Assembly (NCBI RefSeq): GCF_900143675.1
Contig: NZ_FRFC01000001.1
Span: 62,001 to 126,000, forward strand
Origin: Candidatus Nitrosotalea sinensis
GTDB lineage: Archaea; Thermoproteota; Nitrososphaeria; Nitrososphaerales; Nitrosopumilaceae
Direction of reading: 5' to 3'
DNA: 64,000 nt
The notes under the pieces are model-generated. The model was not told the DNA's origin and did no database searches. It saw only the letters and a program-made list of their open reading frames with translations. Numbering within the stretch: position 1 is the first letter of the stretch; each line of letters starts with the position of its first letter. This document shows positions 44,290-52,785 of this stretch, in pieces. A program made the translations under genes and the position numbers.

Positions 44290-44910
44290 TTATTCGCTAG
44301 CGTATCGCTCGGGATTCATGGAATTTATTGCAACCATTGAGAAATTTGATTGTTCATTTTTCAGTATTGTCAATGATGCATTTCTTATTATCATTTCATA
44401 CAATAATTCAGGTTTTGGTTGGAGAATTGTAGATATCATAGATTTTATCGGATCCATGTGGGTGACAAACAGAATAGTTTCGTTTTCATGTTTTTGTGAA
44501 TATTGTGAGACTGCATCCAGGACTCTTTGTTTTACATTTGCAAATGTTTCAATTCCATTTGTTTCAACTATTGGATGACCTTGATAGAATTTAAGAAATA
44601 CATTTCCATGTTTTGCAAACATTTCGTCATAATGCATTCCTGAAAATGAACCCATATCTATTTCAGTTAGTCTTTGGTCTATGGTGCAATCAAGACCTAC
44701 CTTGTTTGCAACTATTTTTGCAGTCTGTTCTGCTCGTTCAATTGGACTGGAATATATTTTTGATATGTTAAGCGGTCTTAGGAAATTTCCAATGTTTTCA
44801 GCTTGTTGTACTCCTACATCGGTAAGAGGAAAACCTTTACTGCGCCCTGCCAGGATTCGTTCAACATTATTTTTGGCTTGGCCGTGTCGTAGGAAAAGAA
44901 TTAGTGCCAA
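44290..44910 (-). CDS. histidine phosphatase (phosphoglycerate mutase-like)
   Basis: 206 aa. The RHG motif LFLRHGQAKNNVERI, DVGVQQAENIG, SSPIERAEQTAKIV, acid-base Glu in ITEIDMGSF-like context (EIDMGSFSG), and second catalytic His in FVTHMDPIKSM. dPGM/SixA-type phosphohistidine enzyme; could be cofactor-dependent mutase or a phosphatase (for example on a pathway intermediate). Monocistronic, divergent from npdG. Confidence 0.88.
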   Translation of the reverse strand: MALILFLRHGQAKNNVERILAGRSKGFPLTDVGVQQAENIGNFLRPLNISKIYSSPIERAEQTAKIVANKVGLDCTIDQRLTEIDMGSFSGMHYDEMFAKHGNVFLKFYQGHPIVETNGIETFANVKQRVLDAVSQYSQKHENETILFVTHMDPIKSMISTILQPKPELLYEMIIRNASLTILKNEQSNFSMVAINSMNPERYASE

Positions 44911-44965
44911 GAATAATTGCAGTTATTGAATAGAGATAATAATAACATTACCTGTGCCTCATTTC

Positions 44966-45637
44966 ATGAAGATTGGAATTATTGGTGGAACTGGAGGCAT
45001 GGGCAAGGGATTTGCATTAAGATGGTGCGAGAATCATGACATCTTGATAGGATCAAGAGAATCAAGCAAAGCAGAAGAAGCTGCCAGAGAATATACAAGC
45101 CTAGCACAAAAAGAATATTCGACTTTCAAGGGGACAATAACTGGAAAAGATAACATCACAGTTGCAAAGGAAAGCGATGTACTTGTGCTTTCAATTCCAT
45201 ATGAAAATATAGATGCAATATGCTCTCAGCTTTTGCCAAACGTAAAGGACAGCTGTACTGTGATATCACCAATAGTGCCATTAACAAAGACAGATGTCGG
45301 TTTTGAGTTTATTTCGTTTAAGGACAAGAAACCATCAGCATTTGAGTTGGTTCATAATCACATGAAGAACAAATCAAGATTGGTTTCGGCATTTCATACA
45401 GTTTCAGAGAAAAAGCTGGTAGATCCAAAATTGATACTAGATTCTGACATTTTTGTTTGCGGGGATGCAGAAGATTCCATATCTATAACTCGTCAACTAA
45501 TAACAGAGATAAGAAATCTAAGGCCGATATTATTAGGACCTGGCTCTCTTTCATATTTGGCAGAAGTTGCAACCCCAATTCTTCTCAATGCAATGATTAA
45601 AAACAAGATGAAGAATCCAGGCATAAAGATAATCTAG
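44966..45637 (+). CDS. npdG: F420-dependent NADP reductase
   Basis: 223 aa from ATG 44966 (GTG 44954 would add 4). NADP-binding GIIGGTGGMGKGFALRWC with Arg/Ser downstream (IGSRESSKA) and the later VLVLSIPYENI, SAFHTVSEKK and LLGPGSLSYLAEVATPILL match the NpdG family. It moves hydride between F420H2 and NADP+. Ammonia-oxidising archaea make F420, so this links F420 to NADPH. Followed by a small membrane protein and a PNPOx-type flavoprotein on the same strand. Confidence 0.9.
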   Translation: MKIGIIGGTGGMGKGFALRWCENHDILIGSRESSKAEEAAREYTSLAQKEYSTFKGTITGKDNITVAKESDVLVLSIPYENIDAICSQLLPNVKDSCTVISPIVPLTKTDVGFEFISFKDKKPSAFELVHNHMKNKSRLVSAFHTVSEKKLVDPKLILDSDIFVCGDAEDSISITRQLITEIRNLRPILLGPGSLSYLAEVATPILLNAMIKNKMKNPGIKII

Positions 45638-45659
45638 TTTGTCGTACAATTAGCTAAAC

Positions 45660-45884
45660 ATGGGCAAAGTCAGAAGAAAGAACTGGTTTACTGCAATGGG
45701 AGTTTTGTTTCTAGTAGTAGGGGCAATTGCAATTATACGAGACCTGTTTATTTGGGGTCCAGAATTTACTGCCGATTTTTTTACCTCTCAGGATATCACC
45801 AGTGAGAAGATCTCAGTTGGCATATTTGGAATAGCAGGGTTTCTAATAACACTGGGGTTACGCGGAGAAACTTATGAGGAATAA
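45660..45884 (+). CDS. small two-TM membrane protein
   Basis: 74 aa with basic N-terminus (GKVRRKNWF), TM1 about residues 10-30 (MGVLFLVVGAIAIIRDL) and TM2 about 48-66 (IFGIAGFLITLGL). No recognisable motif. It overlaps the next gene by 11 bp, indicating co-expression with the PNPOx-like protein. Confidence 0.7.
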   Translation: MGKVRRKNWFTAMGVLFLVVGAIAIIRDLFIWGPEFTADFFTSQDITSEKISVGIFGIAGFLITLGLRGETYEE

Positions 45885-46269
45885 GTTCCTGAAATCGCAA
45901 AAGATTCTAAGACTTGCAACAATTAGCCCATCCGGGAATCCACACATTGTTCCTGTCTGGTACATGTATGCAAGAGGCAGGTTTTACATTGGAACAAATA
46001 CAAATACGGAAAAGGCAAAAAACATAAAAAAAAATCCTCAAGTGTCATTTTGCATAGATACCGGAATACGATCACCTGACATATTTGGCGTGATGGGAAC
46101 AGGAAAAGCCAAGATAATAATAAAAAAATCAGAGGTATGCAAAATAGCAGAAAAGATACTTCTTAGATATTTTTCAAGTATGAGAAATCAGTCTGCTCAA
46201 AAACTCTTGTCACAGACAGATTGTATTATAGAGATCATGCCAAAAAAAATTACAACGTGGCAATACTAG
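45874..46269 (+). CDS. PNPOx-like flavin/F420-binding protein
   Basis: 131 aa split-barrel fold. FLKSQKILRLATISPSGNPH, VWYMYARGRFYIGTNTNTEKAKNI, VSFCIDTG and VMGTGKAKII fit the pyridoxamine-5'-phosphate oxidase-like superfamily, many members of which are F420H2-dependent reductases. Proximity to npdG supports an F420 role, but FMN is equally possible. Convergent with the aminotransferase; 4 bp overlap. Confidence 0.82.
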   Translation: MRNKFLKSQKILRLATISPSGNPHIVPVWYMYARGRFYIGTNTNTEKAKNIKKNPQVSFCIDTGIRSPDIFGVMGTGKAKIIIKKSEVCKIAEKILLRYFSSMRNQSAQKLLSQTDCIIEIMPKKITTWQY

Positions 46270-47438
46270 GTTACAAAATCTTCAATCTGGTCAAGAGCTT
46301 GCTGCAGTATTGGAATATCAGGTAGGAAAACCATCCTAAAGTGTCCTGTACCATACTGGGTTCCAAATCCAGACCCGTGAACTGTGAGAATGCCAGTTGC
46401 TTTGAGCAACTCGGTTACAAATTCTTTGTCAGAACCATATTTGTTATTTTCAATCTTTGGAAATGCATAAAATGCTCCCTTTGGATTTGAGCAGCTCATG
46501 CCGGGAATTTCATTTAATCTCTTGATGGTATAATCACGCCTTTTTTTGAGCTCAGAGACAAATTTTGATATGTAATCTTGTGGGCCTCGAAGTGATTCCA
46601 GTGCAGCATACTGAACAGGGAGATTTGTTGCAATACGTACACGCGATAATTTTGGTACATTTTCTCGCAAGAGATCAAGTTTTGGAGATTGGTTAAATGC
46701 GATATATCCAATTCTCCATCCTGACATGAGATGGACTTTGGAAAATCCATTTAGTAAAATTACAGGAGAGTCTCTGCTTACTTTGCCTATTCCTGTAAAT
46801 TTTTCATCAAAGACTATTTGATCGTATATCTCGTCACATATGACATACAAATCATATTCATTGGCAAGATCTATTAGATCTCGAAGTGATTTTTCGCTAA
46901 ATACAACACCTGTAGGATTATTGGGACTGATAAGACAGATTGCTACAGTTTTTTCAGTAATTTTTGATCGTATGTCATCTAGGTTTGGTGTGGAGTTGTG
47001 CAGATCAACTAGAAATTCTATTGGCTTTCCTCCAAATAATCGGACATAGGATGCGTACGGGGGATAATATGGTCCTGGTATCAAGACCTCATCGCCAGGC
47101 TCTACAATTGAGGCCATTATCATTTCAAGTCCCTCTGAGACTCCATTTGTTACAAGGATGTCATCTGGGAGCACCTGTAGTCCTTTGGCTTTTTCTTTTT
47201 CCGTTATGGCTTGACGCAGTTCTGGCAAGCCTTCTGAGGATGCATAATAATTTTGACCTTCTTTGATTGCCTTTATCATTGCCTCCTTGACGCGGTCAGG
47301 GGGCTGGAATCCATATTGTAGTGGATCGCCTATGTTAAGATAGGTAATTTTTTTTCCTTGATTTTGGAGTTTTCGTGCCTCTAATGCAATGTCACGTATT
47401 GCATACTCGACCCCTGCAACTCGCTGTGATATCTTCAA
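46266..47438 (-). CDS. class I/II aminotransferase (aspartate/alanine type)
   Basis: 390 aa fold-type I PLP enzyme. YLNIGDPLQYGF, YYASSEGLPELRQAI, SPNNPTGVVFS, YVICDEIYDQIVFD, PLP-Lys in GFSKVHLMSGWRIGY, and YGTGHFRMVFLPD with the C-terminal substrate Arg. Likely aspartate or alanine transaminase in amino-acid synthesis. Upstream is tRNA-Arg on the opposite strand. Confidence 0.92.
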   Translation of the reverse strand: MKISQRVAGVEYAIRDIALEARKLQNQGKKITYLNIGDPLQYGFQPPDRVKEAMIKAIKEGQNYYASSEGLPELRQAITEKEKAKGLQVLPDDILVTNGVSEGLEMIMASIVEPGDEVLIPGPYYPPYASYVRLFGGKPIEFLVDLHNSTPNLDDIRSKITEKTVAICLISPNNPTGVVFSEKSLRDLIDLANEYDLYVICDEIYDQIVFDEKFTGIGKVSRDSPVILLNGFSKVHLMSGWRIGYIAFNQSPKLDLLRENVPKLSRVRIATNLPVQYAALESLRGPQDYISKFVSELKKRRDYTIKRLNEIPGMSCSNPKGAFYAFPKIENNKYGSDKEFVTELLKATGILTVHGSGFGTQYGTGHFRMVFLPDIPILQQALDQIEDFVT

Positions 47439-47480
47439 TTACTAGACAGATATTTAGCCCCGTTAAATTCTTAATTGATC

Positions 47481-47555
47481 GGACCCGTTGCACAGCCCGG
47501 ATAGTGCGGATGGCTTCGGACCATCAGGTCGTGGGTTCGAATCCCACCGGGCCCT
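47481..47555 (+). tRNA. tRNA-Arg (anticodon TCG)
   Basis: D-stem GCAC/GTGC, anticodon stem GATGG/CCATC around CTTCGGA with anticodon TCG, T-stem GTGGG/CCCAC with TTCGAAT loop. Acceptor GGACCCG/CGGGCCC pairs except A3 against C70. Discriminator is T73. CCA not encoded. The A-C mismatch is the only blemish; all other stems are perfect. Confidence 0.92.
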
Positions 47556-47594
47556 TGATAATAAATAGATAGTACTTGGACTCTGACAACAGTG

Positions 47595-48086
47595 ATGTTC
47601 GGAGTTCCGTTATTTTACATAGGAATATTGCTAGTGATAATTGGATCAATTGGAGCAGCAATCATCTTGTATGACACCACTAGGAACTCGGATAGTTTTG
47701 TTCTTGATGATCAGTATACCAAGAGCATATCAGTAAAAGTCAAGGGAAGTGGGATTGGGTTTTACACCATATCTTTGAGCAATTACCAAAATGACATTCT
47801 TGCAAAGGTTACTGATTCGCATGGAAACTCACTTGACATACGAAAAATAACAAACAAGGTAACAGTGGATTATTTTCGCTTCAATCATGACGACCAGGTT
47901 ACATTGGAGTTGACCAACCTCTCAGACAAGCCAGTACAAGTATCAGGTACAATAGGAGACACTCGCGTTAAGGAGGTTACCATTCCTGCAATAATGATGT
48001 TTACAGGTGCGTTGATCTTGGTTTTTGAAGGATACAAGAAACTAAAAAACTACATTACAGAGCATCCAGATGAGAACAGGTCATAG
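47595..48086 (+). CDS. small two-TM membrane protein, paralogue of the 1400 gene
   Basis: 163 aa from ATG 47595 (GTG 47592 adds one). TM1 about residues 5-25 (FYIGILLVIIGSIGAAI), beta-rich domain about 30-120 (KSISVKVKGSGIGFYTISLS, VTLELTNLSDKPVQVSGTIG), TM2 about 125-145 (IPAIMMFTGALILVF). Same order and spacing as the protein at 1400-1900. No enzymatic motif. Its 3' end overlaps the convergent 6-TM gene by 37 bp. Confidence 0.7.
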   Translation: MFGVPLFYIGILLVIIGSIGAAIILYDTTRNSDSFVLDDQYTKSISVKVKGSGIGFYTISLSNYQNDILAKVTDSHGNSLDIRKITNKVTVDYFRFNHDDQVTLELTNLSDKPVQVSGTIGDTRVKEVTIPAIMMFTGALILVFEGYKKLKNYITEHPDENRS

Positions 48087-48634
48087 ACGGGTATGCACAA
48101 AATAGTAGCTCCAATCAATAATGACAAGTTAAATGCAATCCAAGTTGCAGAAAATAGGATATTTACAATTGCAAACGGCGCAATTTTACTTGATTTTTCA
48201 TAGCCAAATTTTGCAAGTGTGAGATATCCTCCAACAGAGGCAAGCAGTAGACCTGATTCAATTGTAAGATGAGAGGATGTTACAAGTCCATCAATGCCGT
48301 ATTTTTCATGAAAATTATAATCTACATATCCGCCGCCTAGCTGCAACAACGATCCTGCAAGCAGTATCATCATACTTGAGAGCATTTTTTTGTTTTGTAG
48401 AGAAAGTAGGACTCCGAATAAAGAAGATAAAACTACAATGCTTACGCTTGTGTATACCGTTACATGCTGAATTGTCCAGAAATTATCTGGAATTCGTAGT
48501 GCATGTGATGCAGAATCCCATATTCCTCCTGCAAGTACAGAAAAAGTTCCAAGAACTGCCAGGATTGATGCTAGAAACAAGATATCATGTTTTCGTAAGA
48601 GCAGTGATTTTGGTATCATTTTGGATATTACCAT
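48050..48634 (-). CDS. six-TM membrane protein, unknown
   Basis: 194 aa (start ATG 48634, or 48619). About six hydrophobic helices; conserved-looking His/Asp residues in WDSASHALRIPDNFWTIQHV and GGYVDYNFHEKYG could bind metal or heme but no known motif is completed. It resembles other small multi-TM proteins of ammonia oxidisers only in general terms. 37-bp 3' overlap with the preceding gene. Confidence 0.7.
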   Translation of the reverse strand: MVISKMIPKSLLLRKHDILFLASILAVLGTFSVLAGGIWDSASHALRIPDNFWTIQHVTVYTSVSIVVLSSLFGVLLSLQNKKMLSSMMILLAGSLLQLGGGYVDYNFHEKYGIDGLVTSSHLTIESGLLLASVGGYLTLAKFGYEKSSKIAPFAIVNILFSATWIAFNLSLLIGATILCIPVYDLFSSGCSVM

Positions 48635-48755
48635 GCTTAGAATCTGAGATTTCTTTTACAGGTACAATGTATATACGATGTTGTTGCAAAATTTTTATCA
48701 TTGGGTTTTGAGGATTTCAAGTATAGAGATTTTGTAGTGATACTATTATACAGGA

Positions 48756-49013
48756 ATGCAGGTTAGGTATTTTATGAGCCCAGGCATTGGATTGATGAAA
48801 AGAAGGCTGCCAACAGAGAAAGAGGCAATACCTGTTGCGGTGTCAGGCATTGTGCAAAAGTATGGCGTCAAATCAGAGGAGATAAAGACGCTTGAGACAA
48901 AATTTGATTCCGATGGCGGAGATTGGTATGTGGCACTAGGATTTGGCGAGAAGAGGGCCATAGTAAAGATGGATTCGGTACAGGGCACTATAACTGAGAT
49001 TAACGAGATTTAG
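48756..49013 (+). CDS. small conserved protein, unknown
   Basis: 85 aa, soluble alpha/beta: MKRRLPTEKEAIPVAVSG, VQKYGVKSEEIKTLETKF, GDWYVALGFGEKRAIVKMD, then GTITEINEI. Could be a PepSY-like or beta-hairpin domain, but this is only an impression. The stop abuts the stop of the convergent MIP18-PqqD gene. The 121-bp gap 48635-48755 shows no RNA or repeat. Confidence 0.6.
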   Translation: MQVRYFMSPGIGLMKRRLPTEKEAIPVAVSGIVQKYGVKSEEIKTLETKFDSDGGDWYVALGFGEKRAIVKMDSVQGTITEINEI

Positions 49014-49014
49014 G

Positions 49015-49662
49015 TTATTTTCTAAACTGCACGTTTGATACTTCAGGCTCTTTGATTACAATCAGCCCGCCGTCTCGGAGTTGTTGCACCAGTTGTAGGA
49101 CTTCTTTTTCCATCTGGTTTCTCTGAAGACCTAGTTGTTTTGAGAACATGTCTACAAGCTCTGTGATTCTTCTTTGTCCATTGCATAGTTTCCAAAATTC
49201 CACAATTGCTTGATTTACCATAAACCCTTGTTGTTTTTCATCCATTAGAATCAGGGAACCGTCTTCTTGCTTTACAAGGGATCCTACACCTTGTGGCATT
49301 GCAGTTTCGTAATTTATCGGTGCCACTGTTTTGTTTTTACCATAGTTTATCATCTTTTTACCCTCTTCAGACATTTTCTCAGGAGTCCAGGCAGGTTCCC
49401 ATACAATCTCGACATTAACGCCTGTGACACCTGGGACTTTGGAAGCATATCGTTTTACATCATTTACCAGTGTGTCATGCAATGGACAGCCCCTTGTTGT
49501 CATTGTCATTTTGATGTCAACTTTGTTATCATCTTTTATTGTGATTCCGTAAATCAGTCCCATGTCTACTACGCTTATTGGTATCTCTGGGTCCATGCAT
49601 TGTCGCAATGAATCCAGAATTTGAGTGTCTTTTACAGTAGACATGGATTGGTTTGATTCCAT
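49015..49662 (-). CDS. MIP18 (DUF59) domain fused to PqqD-like domain
   Basis: 215 aa. Residues 1-95 are a MIP18/SufT-type domain: ILDSLRQCMDPEIPISVVDM, GLIYGI and the reactive-Cys loop MTTRGCPLHDTL, with WEPAWTPEKMS at its end; such proteins help deliver iron-sulfur clusters. Residues 120-205 are a PqqD-like winged fold (DEKQQGFMVNQAIVEFWKLC, RRITELVDMFSKQLG). PqqD domains normally present substrate peptides to radical SAM enzymes. The fusion suggests an Fe-S delivery factor with a dedicated client. The mtnA-like gene lies just upstream with a 15-bp gap. Confidence 0.85.
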   Translation of the reverse strand: MESNQSMSTVKDTQILDSLRQCMDPEIPISVVDMGLIYGITIKDDNKVDIKMTMTTRGCPLHDTLVNDVKRYASKVPGVTGVNVEIVWEPAWTPEKMSEEGKKMINYGKNKTVAPINYETAMPQGVGSLVKQEDGSLILMDEKQQGFMVNQAIVEFWKLCNGQRRITELVDMFSKQLGLQRNQMEKEVLQLVQQLRDGGLIVIKEPEVSNVQFRK

Positions 49663-49677
49663 TATGGAATAAATACT

Positions 49678-50730
49678 TTACAGCTTGGCAAATAATTTTT
49701 TTATTGATTCTTCAAACGGAGGCTTGGCAACACCGGCCTCAGTTATGATTCCCGATATCAATTCGGGAGGAGTCATGTCAAAAGCTGGATTTATCACTTT
49801 GATATCATCAGGTGCAGTCTTTTTTCCTGCAACTCCTGTAACCTCGGTTGACTTTCTCTGCTCTATTACTACATCCTTGGGAGTACTTTTCATGTCAAAT
49901 GTGGAAAGAGGTGCTGCAACATAGAATGGTATGCCGTGCTGCTTTGCCATAAGAGCTACTTGGTATGTTCCGATTTTATTGTACACGTGACCTGTTGCAA
50001 GTATTCTATCAGCACCTACAATTACTTTGGATACAAGTCCATTTGCCATGGAATAACCTACTGCAGTATCTGGTATGAGGCTGACATCAATCCCGTCATG
50101 TTTGAGCTCAAATGCAGTAAGCCTTGATCCTTGCATGACAGGTCGTGTCTCTGTTGCAATTACTTTGATGCTTTTTCCGCTGTCTCTTGTTGCCCGAATC
50201 ACTCCAAGTGCGGTACCATATGCCACAGTAGCAAGAGCTCCTGCATTGCAGTGGGTCATGATGGTGTCATTGTTGTCAAATAATGTAGAGCCGTTTTTTC
50301 CCATGCGCATGTTTATTTGGATATCCTCTTCTGCAGTGATTTTGGCTTCCCTTACAACAGCGTCCCGGATTTCAGATACGGTCTTGGCTGTTCGTGCAAC
50401 ATTCATTATTCTTTCCAGGCCCCATGCTAGATTTATTGCAGTGGGCCTTGTCTCAAAGAGAATTTTTTTTGCTTCCTCCATGTCATGGATTAAAGAGTCT
50501 CTGTCAGTTGCTTTGCTTTGTAGTGCGGCAAGGGCAAGGCCAAATGCACCTGAAACGCCTATTGCAGGGGCACCACGCACTATTAGATTTCTTATTGCTT
50601 CTGCTACGTCTTTAAAATCAGTATATTTTACATAGACTAGCTCATTTGGCAGCTTGGTTTGATCAATCATTATTACGGAATTATCTTTCCATTCTACGGT
50701 TCTAAGGCTTGGATGAATTGCTGAATCCAT
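49678..50730 (-). CDS. mtnA: MtnA/eIF2B-like sugar-phosphate isomerase
   Basis: 350 aa. TVEWKDNSVIMIDQTKLP, IRNLIVRGAPAIGVSGA, catalytic Cys in MTHCNAGALATV, DTAVGYSM, catalytic Asp in VGADRILATGHVYNKIGT and PFYVAAPLSTFD. Family reactions: S-methyl-5-thioribose-1-phosphate isomerase (methionine salvage) or, in related archaeal proteins, ribose-1,5-bisphosphate isomerase. The strong MtnA signature favours the former. Confidence 0.9.
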   Translation of the reverse strand: MDSAIHPSLRTVEWKDNSVIMIDQTKLPNELVYVKYTDFKDVAEAIRNLIVRGAPAIGVSGAFGLALAALQSKATDRDSLIHDMEEAKKILFETRPTAINLAWGLERIMNVARTAKTVSEIRDAVVREAKITAEEDIQINMRMGKNGSTLFDNNDTIMTHCNAGALATVAYGTALGVIRATRDSGKSIKVIATETRPVMQGSRLTAFELKHDGIDVSLIPDTAVGYSMANGLVSKVIVGADRILATGHVYNKIGTYQVALMAKQHGIPFYVAAPLSTFDMKSTPKDVVIEQRKSTEVTGVAGKKTAPDDIKVINPAFDMTPPELISGIITEAGVAKPPFEESIKKLFAKL

Positions 50731-50789
50731 GTGTATTTGTCAAGTTTTGACTATGCTATATATTATTTCAAATTAAATAACAAATGATT

Positions 50790-52706
50790 CTAGTATTTTT
50801 TGCCTTGAGATTGTCGCTTTTTTAGTATCTTTGCATAGTCGTTGTTGATATCTCGTATTAGGTCAAGTGTCTTGTTATCCATCAGATCAAGATTTGGTAT
50901 CACACAATTATGGATTAGCCTTCCTCCAGTTGATACAAAGAGGTGGTTTTTTGTGTCAACAGAATAGACTTGTTGTTCTGATTCTTGGTGTACAGTCTTT
51001 GTGGTATGAATCATGTATAGATTATTGTTTATCACATGCCAGAGGTTTTTGGTATGACTTGTTTGCAGTTGTGATTGCGCATGACCTGCAATGGATGCAA
51101 GACTGTTGTATTGTGTCTGTTTTTTTGAGAGTAAAGAATAGAGTTTTCCACCTTGAATAATTCTGTCTTGTATCATGCTTGGAGTGTGGACTGACTCAGT
51201 AAATGTAAAGACGTATCCCATTGACAGCAACAATAGATCAAGACCAGATGCAAGTATTCTAGAAGCTGTACCTGCTTGAACTAGACCTATTTCCGGTACG
51301 AAGGAGCCATCTCCTCTAAAGTATCCACAGAGAAATTCTTCCTTATATTTTCGTGATGCAAAGTAGATGAATTCGGGGAGGCATTTAGAAGTAGAATTTC
51401 GTCCACAACCCAGAGTATCGGCAATAAATAGTGCTAGAGGTGTTGATTTTATTCCAATATGTGTTACATTATCTTGTGTTGTTTTGTAATAGTTTATTCC
51501 GATTCTATCTAATATTTTACATACATCCAAGAGATACTGTAATTCATTTTTATTAAAAGAGAATCGGATTGAATATCCCTTACCATAATTGCTGACAGAG
51601 CCCTCTGCGACATAATATCCTAGGAGTCTACAAAAATCTTCATTGAGTGTAATGAAATCAGGCATGTTAGAAAATCTCCAGTTGTGTGTAGAAAAGTCAA
51701 AGAATTTCTGTATTGTCAAGTCTGGTAGGTCCGTCACGAATGGTATATCTTCTTTTATTGTTACATCTTTTGCAAACTTTTCTGATAGATTATCAGAGAC
51801 TAGCATGATGTGTTCATCGGTTGTCGTAATGGAGCGATTTGTTCTTGAGGTAAGAGTGACCATTGTTCCAGAGAACTCTCTTCTCCACTTGGCAGTTACC
51901 ATATCAAAGATAGGCTTTTTGCTTTTTGTATCATAAGACAAGATTTCATTTGAATAGTCTTTTTCTATGTAATCTTTGATTGTTACAGGTCTCATTCCAA
52001 TTTTGGTCTTGACAAATAAGATTTCTTTCCCATCAAGACAATGGCCTCCAATAAATCCTGGAAACATTTTCGGCCTATTTCCGAGATATTTGTGGATTTC
52101 ATCTGAAAAAGACCACATTTCATCATAGCTTACTTTGTTTTGTATGGCAATCATGTTACTGAGTTGGGAATAGTTAATCAGCCATCCATAGTATGATGTA
52201 TCTACAACAATTTTGGCAAGCTCAAGTACAAGAGGGCTTGACATTGCCTTTGTTTTGATTCCTGCCTTTTTCATTCTGTTTTGGTATGTTTTTTCCATCC
52301 ATTTTGCATTTGGAGCCCAATCATATACAGAGTAAAATTTTTGGTATCGCTTGAGGTCTTGTATCATTCTCTTGTGGACTCCTCTTGTTGCGCTGTACAT
52401 CACAGGAATTGCAAGTTGTTTTTGAAGTCTTTCTGTAGTACCAGGTCTTATAGTACTGTGTATTACAACAGCGCTGGGCTTGAATTTAGAAACTAGAGAG
52501 AGTACATTTTTTTCAAATTTGTTGTTATATGGTATGCATACATGCAGCAATTCGGTTGGCAGCAATTCTGATTTGAGGAATTTTTTTTCATCCATCAGTT
52601 TTGGATTAATGTCATACCCTACTGCAAGGATTGCTTTTGATATGAGTTTGAGTATAGGAGTGCCGATCTCGCCAAGACCGCAGACAAGATCTTTTTTTAG
52701 AATCAA
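50790..52706 (-). CDS. intein-containing, C-terminally short UDP-sugar dehydrogenase homologue
   Basis: 638 codons from TTG 52706. Residues 1-222 plus 601-638 form a 260-aa mature protein: Rossmann CGLGEIGTP, HSTIRPGTTERLQ, central domain LELAKIVVDTSYYGWL, and the active-site motif PGFIGGHC. Residues 223-600 are an intein. The mature protein lacks the C-terminal UDP-sugar-binding domain of UDP-glucose/GDP-mannose dehydrogenases (about 430 aa), and the usual catalytic Lys/Asn/Glu of the central helix do not appear (YGWLINYSQ instead of a KxxxxNE pattern). The reaction is therefore uncertain. First gene of the surface-glycan region, divergent from GT4. Confidence 0.85.
   Translation of the reverse strand: MILKKDLVCGLGEIGTPILKLISKAILAVGYDINPKLMDEKKFLKSELLPTELLHVCIPYNNKFEKNVLSLVSKFKPSAVVIHSTIRPGTTERLQKQLAIPVMYSATRGVHKRMIQDLKRYQKFYSVYDWAPNAKWMEKTYQNRMKKAGIKTKAMSSPLVLELAKIVVDTSYYGWLINYSQLSNMIAIQNKVSYDEMWSFSDEIHKYLGNRPKMFPGFIGGHCLDGKEILFVKTKIGMRPVTIKDYIEKDYSNEILSYDTKSKKPIFDMVTAKWRREFSGTMVTLTSRTNRSITTTDEHIMLVSDNLSEKFAKDVTIKEDIPFVTDLPDLTIQKFFDFSTHNWRFSNMPDFITLNEDFCRLLGYYVAEGSVSNYGKGYSIRFSFNKNELQYLLDVCKILDRIGINYYKTTQDNVTHIGIKSTPLALFIADTLGCGRNSTSKCLPEFIYFASRKYKEEFLCGYFRGDGSFVPEIGLVQAGTASRILASGLDLLLLSMGYVFTFTESVHTPSMIQDRIIQGGKLYSLLSKKQTQYNSLASIAGHAQSQLQTSHTKNLWHVINNNLYMIHTTKTVHQESEQQVYSVDTKNHLFVSTGGRLIHNCVIPNLDLMDNKTLDLIRDINNDYAKILKKRQSQGKKY
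50907..52040 (-). other. LAGLIDADG intein inserted at GGH/C
   Basis: 378 aa. Block A starts CLDGKEILFVKTKIG; block B has ITTTDEHIML (T-x2-H); homing endonuclease motifs LLGYYVAEGS (block C) and LCGYFRGDGSF (block E); block F QVYSVDTKNHLFVSTGG; block G ends GGRLIHN, followed by +1 Cys. All class-1 splicing residues (Cys1, block-B His, penultimate His, terminal Asn, +1 Cys) are present. The +1 Cys is the host's active-site Cys. Confidence 0.95.
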
Positions 52707-52785
52707 TTCAATTACTCATTGAGGCTGGACAAATAATAGGCTTTATCTAAGAATAAATGATAGACTTGGGAAAAGGAAAACACAT

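Noticed and set aside
50075-50635. 186-codon plus-strand frame opposite the mtnA-like gene
   Set aside because: Shadow of a conserved coding region.
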